This document shows positions 45,018 through 51,935 of a stretch of 64,000 nucleotides of DNA, piece by piece. The translations under genes and the position numbers were made by a program. How positions within the stretch are numbered: the stretch's first letter is position 1; each line of letters begins with the position of its first letter. Origin of the DNA: Streptosporangium canum (GTDB taxonomy: Bacteria; Actinomycetota; Actinomycetes; Streptosporangiales; Streptosporangiaceae); contig NZ_FOQY01000009.1 in the NCBI RefSeq assembly GCF_900113865.1, positions 124,001 through 188,000 of the forward strand. The letters are read 5' to 3'. Below the pieces are notes generated by a model. That model did not search any database. It had not been told where the DNA came from and saw only the letters and a program-made list of their open reading frames with translations.

Positions 45018-45038
45018 GTCGATCCTTCCAGGTCGGTA

Positions 45039-45060
45039 CGGCCGTCCTCCGGGACGGCCG
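45039..45060 (+). terminator. Hairpin between ssb and rpsR
   Basis: CGGCCGTCC and its complement form a 9-bp stem with a TCCG tetraloop 22 bp after ssb. It may attenuate or process the rpsF-rplI message rather than end it. Confidence 0.5.
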
Positions 45061-45139
45061 GAGATCGCATCCTGAAATCCAGTCCATATCCGCAGCGACC
45101 ATTCCCGCCTCGCGGCGGGGCTCTGAAAGGAGCACCACG

Positions 45140-45376
45140 ATGGCCAAGCCGGCACTGCGCAAGCCTAAGAAGAAGGTTTGCCTGTTCTGCCATGACAAGA
45201 TCTCCTACGTCGACTACAAGGACACGGCGCTGCTTCGGAAGTTCATCTCCGACCGCGGCAAGATCCGTGCCCGCCGGGTGACGGGCAACTGCACCCAGCA
45301 CCAGCGTGACGTGGCGACCGCTATCAAGAACGCTCGTGAGATGGCGCTCCTGCCGTACATGAGCACCGCGCGCTAA
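45140..45376 (+). CDS. rpsR: 30S ribosomal protein S18, zinc-binding type
   Basis: A 78-aa S18 with cysteines in CLFC (C14, C17) and a later C51/H54 in NCTQHQ, the zinc-ribbon C+ type. [18 protein letters not shown] and RARRVTGNC are conserved. ATG at 45140 follows AAAGGAG. Actinomycetes often have a second zinc-free S18 controlled by Zur; that copy is not here. Confidence 0.97.
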   Translation: MAKPALRKPKKKVCLFCHDKISYVDYKDTALLRKFISDRGKIRARRVTGNCTQHQRDVATAIKNAREMALLPYMSTAR

Positions 45377-45389
45377 GGAGGTCGGACAG

Positions 45390-45836
45390 ATGAAGCTCAT
45401 TCTCACCAGTGAGGTCACCGGCCTCGGCGCCCCCGGCGACATCGTCGAGGTCAAGAGCGGCTACGGCCGCAACTACCTGCTCCCCCGTGGCTTCGCGATC
45501 CTGTGGACGCGCGGCGGCGAGAAGCAGATCTCCTCGATCAAGAAGGCTCGCGACGCCCGCGAGATCCGCGACCTGGGCACCGCCCAGGAGGTCGCGGGTC
45601 AGCTCAAGTCCCTGAAGGTGGTCCTGAAGACGAAGGCCGGCGACTCCGGCCGTCTCTTCGGCTCCATCACCACGGGCGACGTCGCCGACGCCGTCAAGGC
45701 CGCCGGCGGCCCCCTGCTCGACCGCCGTCGCATCGAGATCGCGCCCGCGATCAAGAGCCTCGGCTCCCACCGGGTCAGCGTCAAGCTGCACCCGGAGGTC
45801 TCCGCGGCCCTCGACATCGAGGTCGTCGCGGCCTGA
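45390..45836 (+). CDS. rplI: 50S ribosomal protein L9
   Basis: A 148-aa L9 with the N-terminal rRNA-binding domain (KLILTSEVTGLGAPGDIVEV, NYLLPRGFA), the long connecting helix and the C-terminal domain containing GRLFGSITTGDVADAV. ATG at 45390 is 13 bp after rpsR, with AAGGAGG upstream. Last gene of the rpsF unit. Confidence 0.98.
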   Translation: MKLILTSEVTGLGAPGDIVEVKSGYGRNYLLPRGFAILWTRGGEKQISSIKKARDAREIRDLGTAQEVAGQLKSLKVVLKTKAGDSGRLFGSITTGDVADAVKAAGGPLLDRRRIEIAPAIKSLGSHRVSVKLHPEVSAALDIEVVAA

Positions 45837-45850
45837 CCGGTCACGCATCA

Positions 45851-45886
45851 TGAGGGCTCTTCCCCGTCCGCGGGGAAGAGCCCTCA
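45851..45886 (+). terminator. Terminator after rplI
   Basis: TGAGGGCTCTTCCCCG and its exact complement form a 16-bp stem with a TCCG loop, 14 bp after rplI. It ends the rpsF-ssb-rpsR-rplI transcript. Confidence 0.88.
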
Positions 45887-45968
45887 TCCGTATGGCGAGA
45901 CGATGTCACCCGGGGTCACCGCACATACGTAGAATTCGTGAGTCGTTGCTTGATTCTGGAGGTTTGTC

Positions 45969-46829
45969 ATGATCCGTCCTTCGATGCTGCTCGCGCTCGG
46001 CGCCCTCGCGGTGGCCGCCGTAGCATGTGCGCCGGCCTCGGAAACGGCGGTTCAGGCAGCCCCCTCCGCCCCGGCCACCTGCGCCAAGGACCAGCTCACG
46101 CTGAAGACCCCGGGCAAGCTGACCATCGGCACCGACAAGCCCGCCTACGAGCCGTGGTTCAAGGACGACGACCCGGCCAACGGCAAGGGCTTCGAGAGCG
46201 CGGTGGCCCATGCCGTCGCCAAGCAGCTCGGCTTCGAGAGCGGTGAGGTGGCCTGGGCCACGGTGAAGTTCGACACCGCGTTCGCCCCCGGCGCCAAGCA
46301 GTTCGACTTCGACCTCAACCAGGTCTCCGTGACGCCTGACCGGGCCAAGGTCGTCGACTTCAGCAAGGGCTACTACACGGTCAAGCAGGCCGTGGTCGCG
46401 CTGGACGGCTCCAAGGTCGCCTCCGCGACGGACCTGGCCGCCCTCAAGGACGCCAAGATCGGCGTGCAGGTCGGCACCACCTCGCTGCAGGCGGTCAAGG
46501 ACGTCATCAAGCCGGCGGCCGAGCCGAACGTCTACAACGAGCAGATCGACGCGGTGAACGCGCTGAAGAACAAGCAGGTCGACGCGGTGGTGGTGGACCT
46601 GCCCACCGCCTTCTACGTGACCGCCGCCCAGGTCGAGAACTCCAAGATCGTCGGCCAGTTCGGCGCCGCCTCCGGCACGCCCGAGGTCTTCGGCGCGGTC
46701 TTCGAGAAGGGCAGCCCGCTGGTCGGCTGCGTGAACGAGGCGATCGACAAGCTGACCTCCTCCGGCGAGCTCGCCAAGATCGAGACCGAATGGCTCGGCT
46801 CGGCCGCGGGTGCTCCGGAGCTGAAGTGA
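45969..46829 (+). CDS. Polar amino-acid ABC transporter substrate-binding lipoprotein
   Basis: A 286-aa family-3 solute-binding protein. The signal peptide ends in a lipobox AVAC with C20 as the lipidated residue. The mature part has GKLTIGTDKPAYEPWF, FDLNQVSVTPDRAKVVDFS and VGTTSLQAVKD, as in His/Gln/Arg-type binding proteins. ATG at 45969 with GGAGG upstream. It is followed by the permease and ATPase, forming one importer. The exact substrate is unknown. Confidence 0.9.
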   Translation: MIRPSMLLALGALAVAAVACAPASETAVQAAPSAPATCAKDQLTLKTPGKLTIGTDKPAYEPWFKDDDPANGKGFESAVAHAVAKQLGFESGEVAWATVKFDTAFAPGAKQFDFDLNQVSVTPDRAKVVDFSKGYYTVKQAVVALDGSKVASATDLAALKDAKIGVQVGTTSLQAVKDVIKPAAEPNVYNEQIDAVNALKNKQVDAVVVDLPTAFYVTAAQVENSKIVGQFGAASGTPEVFGAVFEKGSPLVGCVNEAIDKLTSSGELAKIETEWLGSAAGAPELK

Positions 46830-46920
46830 CCGGGACGGCCTCACCGGGCACCGGCATGTCTGCGGCGCGGGCGGCGTCCCGCGGACGGGACGCCCGCACC
46901 CGGCGGACAGCGGTGATCGT

Positions 46921-47769
46921 GTGACGGCCCAGACGGCCTGGGTGAAGAGCGAGCGGCAGGCGGAGCGGGAGCGACTCCGCAGGAAGAGGTCGATCCGGTC
47001 GAGTTCGATCGCGACCACCTCGACGGTCCTGCTGATCGTCCTGCTCGTCTGGGTCTTCACCAACTCGCCCGGCTGGCCCCGGGTCCAGGAGACGTTCTTC
47101 AACCCCGAGCAGTTCGTGAAGGCGCTGCCGGACGTGCTGAGCGGCTTCCTGCTCAACATCAAGATCTTCCTGATCGCCGAGCCGCTGATCCTGATCGTGG
47201 GCCTGCTGGTGGCGCTGGCGCGCAACCTCAAGGCGCCGGCGTTCTTCCCGCTGCGTGCCCTCGCGGTGGCCTACACCGACGTCTTCCGCGGCGTGCCCAC
47301 GATCCTGGTCATCTACCTCGTCGGCTTCGGCCTGCCCGCGCTCGGCCTGCAGGGCATGCCGACGGATCTGGCGACGCTGGGTGTCATCGCGCTCACCCTG
47401 TCCTACGGGGCGTACGTGGCGGAGGTGTTCCGGGCGGGCATCGACTCGGTGCATCCGAGCCAGTGGGCGGCGGCCCGCTCCCTCGGGCTGAGCCACGGCA
47501 GGACCATGCGGTACGTGGTGGTGCCGCAGGCCGCGCGCCGGGTGGTGCCGCCACTGCTCAACGACTTCGTCTCGTTGCAGAAGGACACCGCGCTGGTCGC
47601 CACGATCGGCCCGCTGGAGGCTCTGCGGCAGGCGCAGATCCACGCCGCCAGCACCTTCAACTACACGCCCTATCTGGCGGCGGCGCTGCTGTTCATCCTG
47701 CTCACCATCCCCATGGCCCGCTTCACCGACTACCTGGCGGCCCGGTCGCAGCGGCGGCGGGGCCAGTGA
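46921..47769 (+). CDS. Amino-acid ABC transporter permease
   Basis: A 282-aa HisM/GlnP-type permease. The EAA loop that docks with the ATPase is VFRAGIDSVHPSQWAAARSL followed by GLSHGRTMRYVVVPQA. About five or six membrane segments; an N-terminal charged stretch (KSERQAERERLRRKRS) precedes the first. GTG at 46921. A 91-bp gap follows the binding-protein gene. Confidence 0.92.
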   Translation: MTAQTAWVKSERQAERERLRRKRSIRSSSIATTSTVLLIVLLVWVFTNSPGWPRVQETFFNPEQFVKALPDVLSGFLLNIKIFLIAEPLILIVGLLVALARNLKAPAFFPLRALAVAYTDVFRGVPTILVIYLVGFGLPALGLQGMPTDLATLGVIALTLSYGAYVAEVFRAGIDSVHPSQWAAARSLGLSHGRTMRYVVVPQAARRVVPPLLNDFVSLQKDTALVATIGPLEALRQAQIHAASTFNYTPYLAAALLFILLTIPMARFTDYLAARSQRRRGQ

Positions 47770-47801
47770 GCGCGCGCACCGGGCGGGCCGGTGGTCGCGG
47801 C

Positions 47802-47836
47802 GGCGGGTACGGCGGGCGGGCCGGCGGGTACGGCGG
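47802..47836. repeat. Two-copy 14-bp repeat before the ABC ATPase gene
   Basis: GGCGGGTACGGCGG occurs at 47802-47815 and 47823-47836, 21 bp apart, embedded in a GGGCGGGCCGG-rich spacer between permease and ATPase genes. Probably simple GC-rich expansion. Confidence 0.5.
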
Positions 47837-47878
47837 CCCCGGCTCACGGCCCGGCGAGCCGCCAGTCGAGGAGAACCC

Positions 47879-48622
47879 ATGAGCCTGCTGAGCATCGAGG
47901 GCGTCTGGAAGAACTACCACGGCAGCAGCGTGCTGCGCGGAGTCGACCTGTCGGTCGAGGCGCACGAGGTGGTCTGCCTGATCGGCGCCTCCGGCTCGGG
48001 CAAGTCCACACTGCTGCGCTGCGTGAACCTGCTGGAGACCGTGGACGACGGTGTGATCTACCTGGACGGCGACGAGATCACCGACGTCCGGGTCGACGTC
48101 GACCAGGCGCGCAGGCGCATGGGCATCGTGTTCCAGGCCTTCAACCTCTTCCCGCACATGACCGTGCTGGACAACATCACGCTGGCCCCGCGCAAGGTGC
48201 ACAAGGTCGGCCGGGGGCAGGCCGAGGAGGAGGCCCGCGAGCTGCTGGCCAGGTTCGGCCTGGCGGACAAGGCCGGCGCCTACCCCGACCGGCTCTCCGG
48301 CGGCCAGCAGCAGCGCGTCGCCATCATCCGGGCCCTCGCCACCCGGCCCAGCCTGATGCTGCTGGACGAGGTCACCTCGGCGCTGGACCCGGCGCTGGTC
48401 AAGGAGGTGCTTGAGATCATCCGGGAGCTCAAGGCGGGCGGGATGACCATGATCCTGACCACCCACGAGATGGGCTTCTGCCGGGAGATCGCGGACACCG
48501 TCTGCTTCCTGGACGGCGGCGTGCTCCTGGAGCGCGGCACCCCCGAGCAGATCTTCACCGATCCCCGGGAGCCCCGGACCCGGGAGTTCCTGCGGAGCGT
48601 GCTCGACAGCCGGCGGCTGTAG
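47879..48622 (+). CDS. Amino-acid ABC transporter ATP-binding protein
   Basis: A 247-aa GlnQ/HisP-type ATPase. Walker A GASGSGKST is at about 38-46, the Q-loop is GIVFQAFNLFPH, signature LSGGQQQRVAI, Walker B LMLLDEVTSALDP and switch TTHEMGF. ATG at 47879 follows GAGGAG. It ends 5 bp before the convergent APC permease stop. Confidence 0.95.
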   Translation: MSLLSIEGVWKNYHGSSVLRGVDLSVEAHEVVCLIGASGSGKSTLLRCVNLLETVDDGVIYLDGDEITDVRVDVDQARRRMGIVFQAFNLFPHMTVLDNITLAPRKVHKVGRGQAEEEARELLARFGLADKAGAYPDRLSGGQQQRVAIIRALATRPSLMLLDEVTSALDPALVKEVLEIIRELKAGGMTMILTTHEMGFCREIADTVCFLDGGVLLERGTPEQIFTDPREPRTREFLRSVLDSRRL

Positions 48623-48627
48623 GGGCC

Positions 48628-50187
48628 TCAGCGGCGGTGCCGGCCGCGGCCCTCGACGCCGCGGCTCTCGGCGCCGAGGGGGGCGGCCGCCGGCCGGGCT
48701 CCGGCGAGCACGCTGTTGCGCCTGCCGTACAGCAGGTAGACCAGCACGCCGAAGGCCATCCAGGCGGCGAAGTACAGCCAGGTGATGACCTCCAGGTTCA
48801 CCAGCAGCCACAGGCAGGCGAGGATCGAGGCGATCGGCACGCCGGGGGAGAGCGGGACCCGGAAGCCCCGGGGCAGGTCCGGCATCGTCCGCCGCATCCT
48901 GATCACCCCGCCGGCCACGGCGATGAAGACGAACAGGGTGCCGATCACCACCAGCGGTTCGAGCGTCAGCACCGGTACGAACTCGGCCAGCAGGATCGCC
49001 ACCCCGCCGATGAGCAGAGTGACCCGGGTCGGGCTGTGGTAGGTCCGGTTGATCTTGGCCAGCGAGCGGGGGAACAGCCCGTCGCGGGCCAGGGCGAACA
49101 TCACCCGGGTCAGGCCGACGAGCAGCACCAGGACGACCGTGGTGAGACCGAGGACCGCGCCGATGTTGATGATGTGCGCCATGAAGCCCTCCTCCGCCTG
49201 GCGGAAGGCGTTGGCGAGCGGAGCCTTGGAGCTCATCTTGTCGTAGGGGGTCATGCCGACCATCACCAGCGCGACCGCGATGTAGATGATCGTGGTGATC
49301 ACCAGGCTGCGGATGATGCCCTTCGGGATCGACCGGGGGGCGTCCTCGGCCTCCTCGGCCGCGGTGGCCACGATGTCGAACCCGATGTAGGCGAAGGTGA
49401 TGACCGCCGAGGCGGCGAAGATGCCGAACCAGCCGAACGCGCCCGTCTGGCCGAACAGGACGCCGAGCAGCGGGGAGTGCAGGGTGTCGTCGGCGGTCCC
49501 GGCGGGGGTCGCCGGGACGGGGATGGTGGAGAGGTTCCGCTGGTCGAAGTGGGTGGCGCCGACCACGATGACCGCGCCGACGGCCAGCAGCTTGGCGACC
49601 ACGATGATCCACAGGGTGCGCAGGCCGACCCGGGCGCCCAGCGCCACCACGGCCGTCAGCACCACCAGGATGAACAGCGCGAACAGGTCGAACCCCTCGG
49701 CCTGGCCGGTGATCTTCGCCAGGAGGTCCGGGAGGCGCACGCCGAGGTCGGCGAGCATCTGGGCGGCGTAGAGGGACCAGGCGCGGGCCACCACCGCGGT
49801 GGCGAGCAGCAGCTCCATCACCAGCGCCCAGCCGACGAGCCAGGCCCACACCTCGCCGAAGATGACGTAGGTGAAGGTGTAGGCGCTGCCCGAGGTCGGC
49901 ATGGCCGACGACAGCTCGGCGAAGCAGAAGGCCACGAGCAGGCTGGTGATTCCGGCGATCATGAAGGAGAGGATCACGCCGGGGCCGGCCATGGTGGCCG
50001 CCTGCCGGCCGGCGACGCTGAAGATGCCCGCACCGATCATGACGCCGACGCCCAGGACGACGAGGTCCGTACGGCCGTAGGCCTTGGGGAGACCGTGGCG
50101 CGCGCCGGTCCAGCGGTTCGTGACCTCGGTGGGTGGAAGGCGGCGTAAGATCGATAAAGACGTACCTTCGGGCACGGCGCGACCCAA
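48628..50187 (-). CDS. APC-family amino acid permease
   Basis: A 519-aa, roughly 12-14-helix transporter similar to cationic amino acid transporter (CAT)-type permeases. GVMIGAGIFSVAGRQAATMAGPG is the conserved unwound first helix and FAYIGFDIVATAAEEAEDAPR the helix-6 motif, followed by IPKGIIRSL. The start is TTG at 50187 or GTG at 50175; a CATAAT at 50190-50195 could be a -10 for a very short leader. Adjacent to an amino-acid ABC importer but convergent. Confidence 0.88.
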   Translation of the reverse strand: MGRAVPEGTSLSILRRLPPTEVTNRWTGARHGLPKAYGRTDLVVLGVGVMIGAGIFSVAGRQAATMAGPGVILSFMIAGITSLLVAFCFAELSSAMPTSGSAYTFTYVIFGEVWAWLVGWALVMELLLATAVVARAWSLYAAQMLADLGVRLPDLLAKITGQAEGFDLFALFILVVLTAVVALGARVGLRTLWIIVVAKLLAVGAVIVVGATHFDQRNLSTIPVPATPAGTADDTLHSPLLGVLFGQTGAFGWFGIFAASAVITFAYIGFDIVATAAEEAEDAPRSIPKGIIRSLVITTIIYIAVALVMVGMTPYDKMSSKAPLANAFRQAEEGFMAHIINIGAVLGLTTVVLVLLVGLTRVMFALARDGLFPRSLAKINRTYHSPTRVTLLIGGVAILLAEFVPVLTLEPLVVIGTLFVFIAVAGGVIRMRRTMPDLPRGFRVPLSPGVPIASILACLWLLVNLEVITWLYFAAWMAFGVLVYLLYGRRNSVLAGARPAAAPLGAESRGVEGRGRHRR

Positions 50188-50286
50188 TCATTATGGGTGG
50201 AACACCTTCATAGCGGACGTGTTCACAGTGCCGCAGGGGGTTGCGTCGTACAAGAGGTAGCCGGTCACGTGGTGGACACCGCCAGA

Positions 50287-51597
50287 TCACGCACCGATCA
50301 CCAACCACGCCCTGCCGTAGGCGCGTGTTCCCAGAGTGACCAGCCGGGCCGTCATCCACACCCCCAGCGCCAGCCAGAGCGCGGTCAGGCCGCCGCCGGC
50401 ACCGACCACCAGCAGCGCGGCGGGCAGGTAGGCGAGCGTCGTCCACATGCTCGCCCAGGCGAGATAGCGCTGGTCACCGGCGCCGATCAGCACCCCGTCC
50501 AGAACGAAGACCACCCCGGCGACCGGCTGCAGTGCCGCGATCACCCACATCAGGTCGAGCAGCTCCCCGGCCACCGCCGGGCCCGCGTCGAACAGGCCGG
50601 GCACGAACGGCCTGGCCACGACCACGGCGAGCCCCAGCACCACGCCCGAGCCGATCCCCCACATGACCATCCTCCAGGTCGCCGTCCGGGTCCCGGCGAC
50701 GTCGCCGGCGCCCAGGGTGCGGCCGGTGATGGCCTGCCCGGCGATGGCGATCGCGTCCAGGGCGAAGGCCAGCAGGGTCCAGATCCTGAGGGCGACCGTG
50801 TGGGACTCGATCTGGTCGTCTCCCATGCGGGTGGCCACGGCCGCCGCGATGGTCATCACCACCTGCATGCAGGCCGTACGGATGACCAGGGCGACCCCGG
50901 CGGAGCCCGCCGCCCTGATGCCCGCCAGGTCCGGCCTGAGCGGCGCTCTGTGCCGCCCGAAGACCAGGGCGAGGTAGACCGCGGCGCCGAGCGACTGGGC
51001 CAGCACCGTGCCCCAGGCCGAGCCCGCGACACCCCAGCCCATGCCCAGGACGAACACCACGTTGAGCACCGCGTTGAGCGCGAAGGAGCCGACGGACACC
51101 AGCAGCGGGGTCGTGGTGTCCTGCATGCCGCGCAGCACGCCGGTCCCGGCCAGCACGAGCAGCATGGCCGGGACGCCCAGCAGGCTGATCCGCAGGTAGG
51201 TCACCGCCTGCCGGGCGAGCTCGCCCTCGGCGCCGATCAGGTGGACGAGCGAGGGCGCGAGGGGCCACACCACCGCGATGATCGCCAGGCCGACCCCGGC
51301 GGCCAGCCAGAGGCCGTCCACCCCCTGCCGCATCGCCCGCAGGGTGTTGCCCGCGCCGATCTGCCGGGCCACCGCCGCCGTCGTGCCGTAGGCCAGGAAC
51401 ACGCACAGTCCCACCAGGACGCTCAGCACGGTGCTCGCCACCCCCAGCGCGCCGAGCGCGGGGGCGGGCAGGTGGCTGACGATGACGGAGTCCGTCAGCA
51501 GGAACAGCGGCTCGGCGACCAGTGCTCCGAAGGCCGGCACGGCCAGCCGGAAGATCTGCCTGTCGTGTTCGCGGCCGGCTCTGGGGGTAAGAGGCAC
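50287..51597 (-). CDS. MATE-family multidrug efflux protein
   Basis: A 436-aa, 12-helix DinF-type MATE transporter that exports compounds using an ion gradient. DRQIFRLAVPAFGALVAEPL is the typical N-terminus and LRGMQDTTTPL the mid-protein motif. GTG at 51597 is chosen because homology starts there; GAGGGG immediately precedes it. The start codon lies at the edge of a perfect inverted repeat. It is divergent from dnaB. Confidence 0.9.
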   Translation of the reverse strand: MPLTPRAGREHDRQIFRLAVPAFGALVAEPLFLLTDSVIVSHLPAPALGALGVASTVLSVLVGLCVFLAYGTTAAVARQIGAGNTLRAMRQGVDGLWLAAGVGLAIIAVVWPLAPSLVHLIGAEGELARQAVTYLRISLLGVPAMLLVLAGTGVLRGMQDTTTPLLVSVGSFALNAVLNVVFVLGMGWGVAGSAWGTVLAQSLGAAVYLALVFGRHRAPLRPDLAGIRAAGSAGVALVIRTACMQVVMTIAAAVATRMGDDQIESHTVALRIWTLLAFALDAIAIAGQAITGRTLGAGDVAGTRTATWRMVMWGIGSGVVLGLAVVVARPFVPGLFDAGPAVAGELLDLMWVIAALQPVAGVVFVLDGVLIGAGDQRYLAWASMWTTLAYLPAALLVVGAGGGLTALWLALGVWMTARLVTLGTRAYGRAWLVIGA

Positions 51598-51618
51598 CCC
51601 TCTATTGTGCCTCTTACC
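51586..51618. promoter_or_regulatory. 12-bp inverted repeat spanning the MATE start codon
   Basis: GGTAAGAGGCAC (51586-51597) and its exact complement GTGCCTCTTACC (51607-51618) are separated by nine bases. The predicted GTG start is the first codon within one arm, and the purine-rich Shine-Dalgarno-like AGAGGG lies in the loop. It could be a repressor operator or an mRNA hairpin hiding the start. Confidence 0.7.
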
Positions 51619-51750
51619 GCTGGGGCGGCTCCCATGAGGATCAACGGGACGGGACACGCCATGTGAGGATAGTCTCGGCGTGTCGCCCCAACTTTCTTTC
51701 CTCCACAGGCAGTGGATGACGTTTTTGCTGGTCAGGCGGCCATGTGGGGC

Positions 51751-51826
51751 TGTGGACAAGAGTTATCCACAGAACTGTCCCCAGGCTGTCCCTGCCCCTG
51801 GGGAAGAACTGGCCACCTTATCCACA
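51751..51826. promoter_or_regulatory. DnaA-box cluster upstream of dnaB
   Basis: Three perfect boxes, TGTGGACAA (51751-51759), TTATCCACA (51763-51771) and TTATCCACA (51818-51826), plus near-boxes CTGTCCCCA (51775) and CTGTCCCTG (51786), lie 110-185 bp before the dnaB start. The rest of 51619-51935 holds the dnaB promoter, possibly using TAAAAA (51891) or TAGCGT (51903) as -10, and no gene. Confidence 0.75.
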
Positions 51827-51935
51827 CCCCTGTCTACAGGTCGCGTTGCCACTTGGTCCGGGGAGCGTGGAAACTGTCAGACTGGTCGGCTAAAAATGGG
51901 GATAGCGTAACTGTGTTCGAAAGAGGGGGTGTGCG

